A stretch of 64,000 nucleotides of DNA from positions 248,001-312,000 of the forward strand of contig JAPLKI010000010.1 in the NCBI GenBank assembly GCA_026388155.1, written 5' to 3'. This document shows, in pieces, positions 45,778 to 54,519 of the stretch. This stretch comes from Elusimicrobiota bacterium (GTDB lineage Bacteria > Elusimicrobiota > Elusimicrobia > Elusimicrobiales > UBA9959). The notes below the pieces were generated by a model. That model saw nothing but the letters and a program-made list of their open reading frames with translations. It made no database searches and was not told the DNA's origin. Every line of letters begins with the position of its first letter. Positions within the stretch are counted from its first letter, which is position 1. A program made the position numbers and the translations under genes.

Positions 45778-46731
45778 ATGCTTGGCATAGGAATAGATAT
45801 CGGCGGTACCAACACCAAACTCACGGTTTTAGATAGAACCGGCAGGTTCTTTCGGGAAGAGCGGTTCCACACCGACCCGGGAGCTGGTCCCTCCAGTTTC
45901 ATGAACCGGCTTTGCGGAGTATTAAAAGCTTTCAAAAACTCTTACGGAAAGAAACTTGTTTCCGCGGGCGTCGGTATAGCGGGCGATGTGGACCCGGAAA
46001 AGGGCCTGCTGCGTTTTTCGCCTAATTTAGGCTGGAGCCGGATGGAGGTGGCCGCTCCCATAAAAAAGATGACGGGTCTCTGTTGTTTTGTGGAAAACGA
46101 CGCCAATATGGCGGCCTGGGGAGCGTATGTGCTGGAACTAGGCCGCGGGCCGGGTAATGTTCTGGCTATAACACTGGGCACCGGCATAGGTGCGGGGCTT
46201 ATAGTGAACGGCGGGCTTTACCACGGCGCCACCGGCTCGGCAGGAGAAGCGGGACATGTGAAAATAGTCCCCGGAGGGCGACAATGCCATTGCGGCGGGC
46301 GCGGCTGCCTTGAAGCCTATTGCGGCAGTTACGCCCTGTTGCGCGAGGCAAGGGCGCGCATTCCGGATGCCGAGGCTTTTGTTAAAAAATATAGCGCTCC
46401 CGGCCGGGAGAAACTGAACACGATCTGCCTTACAAAAGCGGCCGACGCCGGCCATAAAACAGCGGTGGATATTTGGGCTGAGATGGGCGGCTCGCTGGGC
46501 CGGGGGTTAGCGGGCATGCTGCTTCTGCTCAACCCCGATTGCGTGGTGCTTACGGGGGGGGTGTCCAGGGCGGCCAGGCATTTCATGCCGGCGCTTAAAG
46601 AGGTTTTTCGCGCCCAGCAGATAAAGACGCCATTTAAAACGGTGAAAGTAAAGATCGCCAAAAATGCCGACCTGGGCGCTTACGGCGCGGCCTTGTTCGG
46701 GCTTGAGAAAGCGGAGAACGGCAGGGCATAG
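45778..46731 (+). CDS. ROK-family glucokinase-like sugar kinase
   Basis: 317 aa. GIGIDIGGTNTKLTVLD is the first phosphate-binding loop; VENDANMAAWGAYVLE has the catalytic Asp; GEAGHVKIVPGGRQCHCGGR followed by GCLEAYCG is the ROK signature with the zinc-binding Cys cluster. ROK kinases phosphorylate glucose or N-acyl sugars with ATP. No DNA-binding domain is fused, so it is a kinase, not a ROK repressor. GAGAGG precedes the ATG. The stop TAG lies in a word array. Confidence 0.88.
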   Translation: MLGIGIDIGGTNTKLTVLDRTGRFFREERFHTDPGAGPSSFMNRLCGVLKAFKNSYGKKLVSAGVGIAGDVDPEKGLLRFSPNLGWSRMEVAAPIKKMTGLCCFVENDANMAAWGAYVLELGRGPGNVLAITLGTGIGAGLIVNGGLYHGATGSAGEAGHVKIVPGGRQCHCGGRGCLEAYCGSYALLREARARIPDAEAFVKKYSAPGREKLNTICLTKAADAGHKTAVDIWAEMGGSLGRGLAGMLLLLNPDCVVLTGGVSRAARHFMPALKEVFRAQQIKTPFKTVKVKIAKNADLGAYGAALFGLEKAENGRA

Positions 46732-46880
46732 CGAATAGTGAATAGCGAAATAGGGAAGGCCGTTTGCTGGGCATAGCCCTTGATACGGCACCTACGCAAG
46801 TATTGGAAATACGGACCTTTATGATTTATCTGTTTCTATAAGCTATTCGCTAACCCCTATTCGCTGGCAATGATTGTTAA
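46728..46880. repeat. word-array hairpin with a 47-bp repeat nested in its loop (46758-46804)
   Basis: Left arm GCATAGCGAATAGTGAATAG; right arm CTATTCGCTAACCCCTATTC; between them a full 47-bp copy ending GGCACCTACGCAAGTATT. This shows one repeat class inside another. Confidence 0.75.
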
Positions 46881-48959
46881 ATGAAAATAGTTTTTTTGAC
46901 GCTTGTACTTTATGTATGCCCGCCTCTGGCGGGGGCTTATGATTTGCCTTCCTCCACCGGCACGCACCATATGGATTTTTCGGCCGATGAGGGGCAATTT
47001 AACGAATACACCAGGGTTATAAACCTGAAAGGCAACGCGAGCCTGAAAGAAATTTCATCTGAGGGCAAGACGCTGAAAATAATGCGCGCCGTGGAGATGA
47101 GCGTTAATATGGCAAGCCGTACGGCCGTTTCCCCCGGTGATTTTGTGATGGACGACGACACAGGCACAATTTACGGCAAAAGCGGTGTGTTCGATTACGG
47201 AGCGGATTCCGGCTTTGTGACGGACGGGCGTCTCGCGTATAAAAATTTTATTTTCCGCGGCAGCCGCATAGAGTTCAATGAGCGCCGCTACCTTTACAGG
47301 AAGGCCAGCCTTACCAGTTGTGACGAAGAGCCGCCGCATTACCGCATAAGGGCCAGCCGCATTTACCTGGTGCCAAACAGGTATTTTCTGGCTTACAATA
47401 CCGTGTTTTTTCTTGGCAGGGTGCCGATTTTTTATTTTCCGGTGCTTTACCGGCCTTTTGGCAGCAGCGGTACGCCTTTTGCGGGGAATTTCCGCCCAGG
47501 CTATGACGAGAGGAACGGCGTTTATGTCAAGTCGACCTTTGTCTACAAGTTCAACCCGAACCTCAGCGGCAGGCTTTTTTTGGATTATTTCGCCAAGAAG
47601 GGTTTTGGCACCGGCGGCGAGGCGGATTACCGGAAGCCGGAGAAAAACATCTCAAACCTGTCCGTTTACCGCATAAGGGAGACGGGCTCGAAACTCGACC
47701 GCTGGGGCGCCAGCGGCGGCTACTGGCACAGCTTTAACCGTTTCAGCGAAAGCGACCCCGCCCGCTATTACAGCCAGTCATCCTTTCGCCTGCTCTCAGA
47801 CCCGGACTTTAACAATGATTTTTTCCGCAACAACCCCTTTGCCGTAAGTCCCGACAAACAGGCGAGCCTTGCCTTTACCCGGCAGTCAAATTACACGCTG
47901 ACGCGCCTCAGCATTTCCGAGCACTATGTACGGAGCGCGGACTTAAAGAGCTTTATCAAGGATTCCGAATCTGCGCCGAGGCTTGATTTTAATACCGTGC
48001 CTTTTAAGGTCGGCCCTCTGCCGGTTTTAAATTCCTTCACAGGGGATTTTGAAAACGCGCTGGATACCGGAACAAACCAATACCAGCGCAGGGGCCGCGG
48101 CGTCTGGACGATGTCAAAACCGGTGCCGTTCAGCAAACATATTATACTCTCGCCTTCGGTTTTTTACGATCAGTCGCTTTTTATCGCCACGTCCGCCGTT
48201 ATGGCTGATCAGTGGATAGGCCGCTACGGCTCCAATGTCAATCTGCGCTACGACAGTCTTTGGGGCGCGTTCGATTTTAAATATTCATACCTGCGCCGCA
48301 TGAAAGTTAACCGCCTTGGGCCGGACTCAAAGGCGGCCGACAAGGGGGAGGAGATCAAGTCAATATCCCCGGAACTTTTTATAATGCCGCGCAGAGACAT
48401 TTACTTTAAGTCCCAGACTTCCTACGATCTTCGGGATTCCTCGCATTCCGTTTTTTCCCAGCGCCTGTCCCCGCTTATCTCCGAATTATATTACTCGCCG
48501 CGCCAGGGGCTGGATATATATCTTGAGGATTCTTACATTTTCGGGAATGGCAACCGCAGTTTTATCGCCCAGATTAACGTGGGCGACGAAAAAAACTACT
48601 CGCATTCCGGCCTTGCAAATTATAACTCTGACCCCAGCGTCTACATTCTCAACCAGACGTTCGGTTTTAAACCGCGCCCGGACTCCTCCTGGCGCGTTGA
48701 GGGCGTTTTGCGCTTCAAAACCGTGCCCGCCGGTTTTATAAGGTTTTCGGAATTTATTTTTTTTGAAAAGAGCCTGATAGTTTACAAGGATTTTCACGAT
48801 TTCAGGACAAAGTGGGAAGTCCGCACCCGCACGGGGGCTAAAGAGTTTTATTTCCTTATCAGTTTGAAAATGAACGATCACGCGGCGAAAGACGACTTGG
48901 ACGCTGATTCCAGGAAATTCTGGCATCCCTGGCGGAAAGAGGGGGAGGTCCGGGACTAG
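46881..48959 (+). CDS. lptD: LPS-assembly protein LptD-like outer-membrane protein
   Basis: 692 aa. Signal peptide MKIVFLTLVLYVCPPLAGA, OstA/LptA-like jellyroll (residues about 30-170), then PPHYRIRASRIYLVPNRYFL and FLGRVPIFYFPVLYRPFG, hallmark LptD sequences, followed by a long beta-barrel with alternating aromatic strands. It inserts lipopolysaccharide into the outer leaflet with LptE. This is strong evidence for a Gram-negative outer membrane. It is shorter than E. coli LptD, and disulfide cysteines are few. The stop TAG is in a word array. Confidence 0.88.
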   Translation: MKIVFLTLVLYVCPPLAGAYDLPSSTGTHHMDFSADEGQFNEYTRVINLKGNASLKEISSEGKTLKIMRAVEMSVNMASRTAVSPGDFVMDDDTGTIYGKSGVFDYGADSGFVTDGRLAYKNFIFRGSRIEFNERRYLYRKASLTSCDEEPPHYRIRASRIYLVPNRYFLAYNTVFFLGRVPIFYFPVLYRPFGSSGTPFAGNFRPGYDERNGVYVKSTFVYKFNPNLSGRLFLDYFAKKGFGTGGEADYRKPEKNISNLSVYRIRETGSKLDRWGASGGYWHSFNRFSESDPARYYSQSSFRLLSDPDFNNDFFRNNPFAVSPDKQASLAFTRQSNYTLTRLSISEHYVRSADLKSFIKDSESAPRLDFNTVPFKVGPLPVLNSFTGDFENALDTGTNQYQRRGRGVWTMSKPVPFSKHIILSPSVFYDQSLFIATSAVMADQWIGRYGSNVNLRYDSLWGAFDFKYSYLRRMKVNRLGPDSKAADKGEEIKSISPELFIMPRRDIYFKSQTSYDLRDSSHSVFSQRLSPLISELYYSPRQGLDIYLEDSYIFGNGNRSFIAQINVGDEKNYSHSGLANYNSDPSVYILNQTFGFKPRPDSSWRVEGVLRFKTVPAGFIRFSEFIFFEKSLIVYKDFHDFRTKWEVRTRTGAKEFYFLISLKMNDHAAKDDLDADSRKFWHPWRKEGEVRD

Positions 48960-49080
48960 GGGTTAGAGAATAGCGAACAGCGAAGCAGGGGAAGAAGGTT
49001 AAGAAAAACAAAAAAACATCAAAATCCGTGTTTCCACCCCTATTCGCTATTCGCTTGAGTTTCGTAAAATGATAAAATAG
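48957..49080. repeat. word-array hairpin between lptD and the epimerase gene
   Basis: Left arm TAGGGGTTAGAGAATAGCGA; right arm CCCCTATTCGCTATTCGC. The loop is A-rich rather than the usual CTCCTT motif. Confidence 0.65.
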
Positions 49081-49101
49081 ATTTCAGGAGAAAATTTAAA
49101 C

Positions 49102-50058
49102 ATGAAAAAACGGCTTTGGCTGGTTACCGGCGGGGCGGGTTTCATAGGCTCCAACATAACGGAAGAACTTATAAAAAGAGGGGAGCGGGTGCGTGTTTTT
49201 GATAATTTCTCCACCGGCAGGAAAGAGAACCTGGAACCTTTTGCCGGTAAATTTGAACTGGTAAAAGGCGATTTGCGACAGCCCCCGGACCTTGTCCGCG
49301 CCATGAAGGGTGTTACTTATGTTCTGCATCAGGCGGCTTTCCGTTCCGTGCCCAAGTCCGTTGACAATCCCCGCGCCGCTAACGATAATAACGCCACCGG
49401 CACGCTTAACGCTTTAATGGCGGCAAAAAAAGCGGGGGTGAGACGTTTTGTGTATGCGGCCACAAGTTCCGCTTACGGGGAATGCCGCGTGTTCCCGCAG
49501 AAGGAAAGTTTGCCGACCGCGCCGGTATCGCCTTACGCGGTGAGCAAACTGGCCGGGGAGCATTATTGCCACGTGTTCGCGAAAACTTACGGGCTTGAAA
49601 CCGTGGCGCTGCGCTATTTCAACGTGTTCGGACCAAGGCAGAATCCGGAATCCGTTTACTCGGCTGTCATTCCGAAGTTCATGGAGCTGGCAGCGCAGGG
49701 CCGTCCCCTTGAGGTGCACTGGGACGGCAGGCAGTCCCGCGATTTCACCTTTGTCAGCAATGTGGTGGACGGTAATATACGCGCGGCCCTGGCGCCAGGG
49801 GTTTCCGGCAAGGTGTATAATGTAGCCACCGGGTCAAACATCTCGCTTCTGGATATTGTCAGGGAACTTGAGCGTATTCTTGACCGGAAAATAGAAAAGG
49901 TTTTTCTGCCGAAGCGCCGCGGCGATATCCGTAAGACTTACGCGGATATTACCCGCGCCCGCAGGGAGCTGGGCTTTAAGCCGCTGGTGATGTTCCCGGA
50001 GGGCATCAAGCTTACCTGGGATTATTTTTTTAAAAAGTTCAACGGAGATAAACAATGA
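49102..50058 (+). CDS. NAD-dependent sugar-nucleotide epimerase/dehydratase
   Basis: 318 aa, extended SDR family. LVTGGAGFIGSNITEELI is the NAD-binding motif; YAATSSAYGEC has the Ser/Thr and SPYAVSKLAGEHY the Tyr-x3-Lys catalytic pair. It resembles UDP-glucose or UDP-GlcNAc 4-epimerases (GalE/WbpP). Substrate is inferred from family only. Its last bases overlap tdk (ATGA), so the pair is translated together. RBS AGGAGA. Confidence 0.87.
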   Translation: MKKRLWLVTGGAGFIGSNITEELIKRGERVRVFDNFSTGRKENLEPFAGKFELVKGDLRQPPDLVRAMKGVTYVLHQAAFRSVPKSVDNPRAANDNNATGTLNALMAAKKAGVRRFVYAATSSAYGECRVFPQKESLPTAPVSPYAVSKLAGEHYCHVFAKTYGLETVALRYFNVFGPRQNPESVYSAVIPKFMELAAQGRPLEVHWDGRQSRDFTFVSNVVDGNIRAALAPGVSGKVYNVATGSNISLLDIVRELERILDRKIEKVFLPKRRGDIRKTYADITRARRELGFKPLVMFPEGIKLTWDYFFKKFNGDKQ

Positions 50059-50618
50059 TCTTTAATGTTTCGTCGGGGTCCGGTTGGATCGAAGTGGTCT
50101 GCGGCAGCATGTTTTCCGGCAAGACCCAGGAACTGATACGGCGCCTTAAACTGGCGAACATCGCCCGGCAGAAGGTGCAGGTTTTTAATTCTCATCTGGA
50201 TACGCGCTACTCCAAGGAGCATTTGGTGTCGCACGACAAGACTATGCTGGCGGCTAAGCCCGTAAAAACCGCTAAGGAGATCCTTAAAGAAATAGCTCCG
50301 GACACGCAGGTGGTGGGTATAGATGAGGCGCACTTTTTCGGGGAAGAAATAGTGGAAGTCTGCCAGAAGCTCGCGGATTCTGGTAAGCGCGTGATAGTGG
50401 CGGGCCTGGACCAGGACTACCGCGGCTCGGCGTTTTTAAACATGGCAAGGCTTATGGCCGTGTCGGAGTTCGTGACCAAGAACCTGGCGATCTGCATGGT
50501 TTGCGGCAACCCCGCACATTTCAGCCAGCGTTTAAGCGACAGCGGCCGCAGGATAGAGGTGGGTTCGGGAGACAAATACGAAGCCCGCTGCAGAAAGTGC
50601 TTCAAGCCTGAAAAGTAA
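50055..50618 (+). CDS. tdk: thymidine kinase
   Basis: 187 aa. VVCGSMFSGKTQELIRRLKL is the P-loop; VVGIDEAHFFGEEIV has the DEAHFF motif; VAGLDQDYRGSAF and CMVCGNPAHFSQRL plus CRKCF give the lasso and zinc ribbon of type II TK. It phosphorylates thymidine in the salvage pathway. Confidence 0.95.
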   Translation: MIFNVSSGSGWIEVVCGSMFSGKTQELIRRLKLANIARQKVQVFNSHLDTRYSKEHLVSHDKTMLAAKPVKTAKEILKEIAPDTQVVGIDEAHFFGEEIVEVCQKLADSGKRVIVAGLDQDYRGSAFLNMARLMAVSEFVTKNLAICMVCGNPAHFSQRLSDSGRRIEVGSGDKYEARCRKCFKPEK

Positions 50619-50736
50619 AAATGCCGTAGGCCATAAGCCATATGCCATAAGCTTCGGGAGGTCCTTATAAAAGCATATGGCATACGGCTTCAAGCATATG
50701 GCAAGTAATGATAGTTATTTAAATAAGGCATCCGAT
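50619..50736. repeat. word-array hairpin (CATAAGCCATATGCC words)
   Basis: Left arm GCCGTAGGCCATAAGCCATA; loop TCGGGAGGTCCTTATAAA; right arm CATATGGCATACGGCTTC. The same words as at 31784. Confidence 0.7.
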
Positions 50737-51231
50737 ATGTACATCCCTAAAGACAGCAACACCCCCAAACTTTTCCCGGACTTTTTCCATCTGGGCGTCA
50801 AGCTTGATTCTTCCAACCGCTGGCTGAAGCTGGCTTCGATCATCCCGTGGGAGCGTCTTGATGAGCTCTACGGACGCTATTTTTCAGAGACAGGCCGCCC
50901 CGCCAAAGATTCGCGGCTCGTTTGCGGACTTCTCATTCTTAAACAACTCAAGAACCTGTCGGACGACGAGGCCGTCAACGAGTTCAAGGAAAATCCTTAC
51001 ATACAGGCCTTTTGCGGCTGCGAGTATTTCGTGACGGAGAATGCGCCGGCTTCCGGGCTTCTTTCGGAGCGCAGGAAGCGTCTCGGAGAGGATTTTTTTG
51101 ATTACCTTGAAGGCGACGTGGCCAGGATACTCCGAGAGCAGAAATTTGTCCGCCCGAAATCGCGCGCCCAGGAAAGGCCCGGCATCCTGGGTTCCATCAT
51201 CACCTCCATCCGCGGTCTGTTCGGAAAATAA
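50737..51231 (+). CDS. stand-alone IS5/IS1182-type transposase N-terminal domain (DUF772-like)
   Basis: About 164 aa. WLKLASIIPWERLDELYGRY, GRPAKDSRLVCGLLILKQLK, DEAVNEFKENPYIQAFCG and SERRKRLGEDFF match the N-terminal region of IS5/IS1182-type transposases. The DDE catalytic part is missing, and the protein ends with a short basic tail (ILGSIITSIRGLFGK). No IS ends or second half are seen downstream. It is either a degraded transposase or a domesticated domain; the intact frame favours the latter slightly. Upstream in-frame ATGs lie in the word array. Confidence 0.65.
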   Translation: MYIPKDSNTPKLFPDFFHLGVKLDSSNRWLKLASIIPWERLDELYGRYFSETGRPAKDSRLVCGLLILKQLKNLSDDEAVNEFKENPYIQAFCGCEYFVTENAPASGLLSERRKRLGEDFFDYLEGDVARILREQKFVRPKSRAQERPGILGSIITSIRGLFGK

Positions 51232-51324
51232 ACCTTCCGTATCATTTTAATATCTGCTCAGTAAAAACCGGTAGCCGCTTCATGCGCGGTTAAATCGGTT
51301 CACTGGAATTTTTTTGCAGGTTTG

Positions 51325-51535
51325 CAAAGTCGTGGCGACCAGCGGGTTTGGCATCCCGCTCCCGCAGGAACCCCTCCCGTGGTTTCCCCCCGAAACGGGG
51401 CCCCCCATCCGCTAAGGGAGCGGGATGCCAAACCCGCCGGTTCCACTCCCAAAATTTTCCTTCCTTACTTTATATAAATAACCCCACCCTGATGGTGAAT
51501 CCTATCCCACCCCCAAGGTCGCAGCCAAGCCTATA
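51325..51535. repeat. GC-rich covarying hairpin element, copy 5
   Basis: Outer stem GCGGGTTTGGCATCCCGCTC pairs with 51416-51437; the core GGAACCCCTCCCGTGGTTTC...CGGGGCCCCCCATCCGCT is nearly identical to copy 1, although the stem is not. It ends with CCCCCAAGGTCGCAGCCAAG. Confidence 0.8.
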
Positions 51536-51580
51536 AAAAACTCAGGCTACTTTTATTAAAAAAGTAGCCTGAGTTCTTTC
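51536..51580 (-). terminator. intrinsic terminator of the PD-(D/E)XK-like gene
   Basis: ACTCAGGCTACTTTT pairs with AAAAGTAGCCTGAGT, loop ATTAA; T runs on both sides, so it may be bidirectional. Confidence 0.85.
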
Positions 51581-51591
51581 TGCACCCGAAA

Positions 51592-52818
51592 TTATATTTT
51601 ATGTTTGTGAAGATATGAAACAACAGGTTTGTAGGTATTATCGATTACATCGAGCACAAATTTTTTAAGTCCCTCGGATTCCACATTTGTAATGTCACTA
51701 TCAGCAATCTTATACTCAGGACCTGCCCAGATACACCTCCAACAAGGCCATTGCTTCATGGTGCCTTCGAGTTTCGGCAATTTTGATTTGACAGCCTTTC
51801 GCATATTTTCCGCGTATTCGACATATTTAGGCGACTGACCAGAACCATCCTTTTTACCACACCATGCCATTAGTCTAATAGTAAAAGTGGCTGAGTTATC
51901 ATCCGAATGTAACTGGTAATAAACCTCAAAATCATCTTGATACAAGCCTTGAAGTGAAATGTTGAATTCTCGGGGATATGGTGTTGCCCTAGGATGATGC
52001 CATGCAATATATGCGCTTGGATATTCAGTCTTTAATTCTCGCACCAAATACTCGTAGATTAAATTTCTCAAATTTGGTAAAAAAATATTTTTCCTAATCA
52101 GTTCTAAAGCATTTTGTCTTCTCGGACTACTGGAAATCTTTGTTTTTATAGAACTTTTCACAGTCCCTCCGTTTGTGCACTCTAAAATATGCTTTTCAAT
52201 ATAAATCGGAAACGCTTTGAGTAACATTTTCGCATCTGCGTTCTGGCACCTTGCTTGAGAGTGTAACGCAACGGGGAGTAATTCTTTATAAGATAGTGCA
52301 CGAACCAGACAGTTAGATGCTAATTTATCGCTTGCGGTTTTTGGAGCTTTTCCCAATGGATTAAGGAAGACCAATAATTTGGGTGATTTCGGAAAAGAAT
52401 GTATGAGAGCTTTCTGATAGTCGGATAATTGAGCATCTCTTTCTTTTGCAAAAACTTTATTTTCTATTCCTAAAGCCAATATTGTTTTGCTCGCCCCCTT
52501 GCTCTGAGAATCTTTAACTGTAACTAATATATCAAGGAATTTATTCTCATGTGTTTTCCAAGGAGAAGAAGTGTTGGACTCAAGTGAGTCACAAGATTTA
52601 ACATCCTTCTTGAAAATCAAAAGAAATTGTTTAAGAAAATAATCCCCTAAACCATGTGACTCACCGCTATTTAAAAAATACGCAATAATTCTTGAAAAAG
52701 CATTCTCATTAATAAGATCTTGAAAAATATCCAATACTGAGTTGTTGTCAGCATATTTCTCAAATTGGTGAAAGAAATTGTCATCTAGCAGCTTTAAGAT
52801 AGTAATCATGTCTCGCAT
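51592..52818 (-). CDS. PD-(D/E)XK nuclease superfamily protein, AT-rich, probably acquired
   Basis: 408 aa. NENAFSRIIAYFLN, KFLDILVTV and ALGIENKVFAKERDAQLSDYQ form an (E)...D...E-x-K core with the QxxxY extension, as in the PDDEXK_4-type nucleases. The remaining region contains AYIAWHHPRATPYP and a C-terminal WPCWRCIWAG stretch. It is markedly more AT-rich than its neighbours, flanked by a transposase stub and palindromes. It is probably a restriction or defence-type nuclease, but no partner gene (methylase, helicase) is adjacent. Confidence 0.68.
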   Translation of the reverse strand: MRDMITILKLLDDNFFHQFEKYADNNSVLDIFQDLINENAFSRIIAYFLNSGESHGLGDYFLKQFLLIFKKDVKSCDSLESNTSSPWKTHENKFLDILVTVKDSQSKGASKTILALGIENKVFAKERDAQLSDYQKALIHSFPKSPKLLVFLNPLGKAPKTASDKLASNCLVRALSYKELLPVALHSQARCQNADAKMLLKAFPIYIEKHILECTNGGTVKSSIKTKISSSPRRQNALELIRKNIFLPNLRNLIYEYLVRELKTEYPSAYIAWHHPRATPYPREFNISLQGLYQDDFEVYYQLHSDDNSATFTIRLMAWCGKKDGSGQSPKYVEYAENMRKAVKSKLPKLEGTMKQWPCWRCIWAGPEYKIADSDITNVESEGLKKFVLDVIDNTYKPVVSYLHKHKI

Positions 52819-53000
52819 ATTTTAATTATTTATTGGCTGACGCCCCTAATTACTTTGGATATTATACCCCAAATCAGGGCCATGGCTTAAATTTTTACAA
52901 GCTTGGTTGCGATCTTGTGGGCGGGTAATTCGGCTGTATCATAAAAGGGCGGGGTTGTTATAATATTTTAAAGTTTTTCACGGTTTATAATAAATATCAC

Positions 53001-53200
53001 AAAGGAGCCAGCAGGTTCCCTGGGCGCTCCATTCGAGGGTTTTAAGTCCGTGGTCTGGAGCGTATCGCTATCATTAGCGACGGCGGTGAATGTCTGAGCC
53101 TCGCACTGTGTGCGAGGCGAGTTCGCACGCCGGCGGAAGACCACGGGCTTCTTCCCCAAAACCCGGTCTCGGAGCGCCCAGGGAACCTGCTGGCTCCTTT
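53001..53200. repeat. 200-bp palindrome with 30-bp perfect arms and internal hairpins
   Basis: Bases 53001-53030 are the exact reverse complement of 53171-53200. Inside, GGGTTTT/AAAACCC (53037-53043, 53157-53163), CCGTGGTCT/AGACCACGG (53048-53056, 53138-53146), CGCTA-TCAT-TAGCG (53066-53079) and GCCTCGCAC-TGT-GTGCGAGGC (53098-53118) form a branched fold. TATAAT-like sequence lies at 52960 upstream. It could be a structured RNA, a mobile palindrome or a large terminator after tolB; no ORF is credible. Confidence 0.7.
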
Positions 53201-53226
53201 AAATAAATAATTATTAAATCCAGAAA

Positions 53227-54516
53227 CTACGGCCCCCAGTTAGGGGTATAGGAATTACCTTCAAGTTCGGTAAGGGGATGCGGGGCGCTGCCGTCGGAAT
53301 CCATTATGAAAATTTCTCTGCGGCCGCGTCTTGTTGAGGTAAAAGCTATAAAACGGCCATCGGGTGACCAGGAGGGGTCTTCATTGTTCCCCGCTTTATT
53401 TGTGAGGCGCCGTATTTGGCCGCCCGTGAGGTCGGTCAGAAAAATATTCATGTTCTCCTGGGGGGTTTCGCGCCCGGAAAACACTATCCAGTCGCCCGCG
53501 GGGGACCATGAGGGCGAATCACACCAGTTCAGGCGGGTCAGGCGGCGTATTTTGCCGGAATCCGTTTCAAGCACATGCACCTGCGGGTTGCCGGAGCGGT
53601 TCGAAATAAAGGCTATCTGTTTGCCGTCGGGAGAATAGGTGGGCGAGGAACTTACCGCGAAATTGGTCAGGAGTTTTTTCAGCGCTTTAGTAACCACGTC
53701 AAGAGCGTAGATATTGGGGTCGTCGCCCCGCGACAAAGTCATTACCATGGTCATTCCGTCGGGCGAGATGCCGCCGGGAATATTGAGGCCCTGAAAGGTG
53801 GTGAAGGGTCGGATCTTGCCGGCTTTCATGTCAATTTCGAACATGTCGGGGTTGTTGTAACGGTAAGTGGTGTAATAAATGCGCGAAGCGTCCTGTGACC
53901 AGCGCGGCAAAAGGGCTATTGATTTGTCGTGGGTGAGCCGGATGAGGTTTTCACCGTCGTAGTCAATGGAGTAAATTTCCTTGTTGCCGGTGGTGTTATT
54001 CGCGAAGGCGAGCTTTGAATGGGCGATGCCCCTGCGCCCGGTCAGACGCAGCACAGCGTCGTCCGCGAAAAGATGCGCCGCGCGTCTGAGGGCGCGCGGC
54101 TCGCCCTGATAATACTTGTCAAGCAGTACCTTGCCGGTTTCCAGGTCATAAATCCTTCCTGAGAATGTCCATACTTTTCCCAGGTCCGAAGCTTTGGCCG
54201 TAATAAGATGTCCCGCCAGGTTTTTCCAAAATGCCATGGCTTCAGGACCGGAACTTAAATTGACGGTATTCAACGGTTCTTCTTTTAAATCGAAATATCT
54301 GGAGTAAAGCAGATCCGAACGCACTATATCGCGGAAAGTTTCAGCCAGCTTCAGGTCCTCAGGCGAGTCTAAGCGCGAGGGTAAAAAAGAGGCCAGTGCA
54401 AGCGCGGTTTTGGGGACTTCTCTCTGGTTTTCCACGCCTATATAAACTTCCGTCTCCGCGCGGGCGGCTCCCGCGCGGAAAAGCAGAAATATCGCCAGAA
54501 TGACCGATTTTTTCAT
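53227..54516 (-). CDS. tolB: TolB, Tol-Pal beta-propeller protein
   Basis: 429 aa. Signal peptide MKKSVILAIFLLFRAGAARA, N-terminal domain, then a six-bladed WD-like propeller with repeats such as LLPRWSQDASRIYYTTY, SSPTYSPDGKQIAFISNRSG and DPSWSPDGRFIAFTSTRRG. It is a periplasmic partner of Pal in outer-membrane constriction. The order here is pal, cpoB, tolB on the minus strand; tolQRA is not in the window. Confidence 0.93.
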   Translation of the reverse strand: MKKSVILAIFLLFRAGAARAETEVYIGVENQREVPKTALALASFLPSRLDSPEDLKLAETFRDIVRSDLLYSRYFDLKEEPLNTVNLSSGPEAMAFWKNLAGHLITAKASDLGKVWTFSGRIYDLETGKVLLDKYYQGEPRALRRAAHLFADDAVLRLTGRRGIAHSKLAFANNTTGNKEIYSIDYDGENLIRLTHDKSIALLPRWSQDASRIYYTTYRYNNPDMFEIDMKAGKIRPFTTFQGLNIPGGISPDGMTMVMTLSRGDDPNIYALDVVTKALKKLLTNFAVSSSPTYSPDGKQIAFISNRSGNPQVHVLETDSGKIRRLTRLNWCDSPSWSPAGDWIVFSGRETPQENMNIFLTDLTGGQIRRLTNKAGNNEDPSWSPDGRFIAFTSTRRGRREIFIMDSDGSAPHPLTELEGNSYTPNWGP

Positions 54517-54519
54517 GGA

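Noticed and set aside
52968-53159. 63-codon frame in the 200-bp palindrome
   Set aside because: It lies across the palindrome arms, has no ribosome-binding site and reads as low-complexity sequence.
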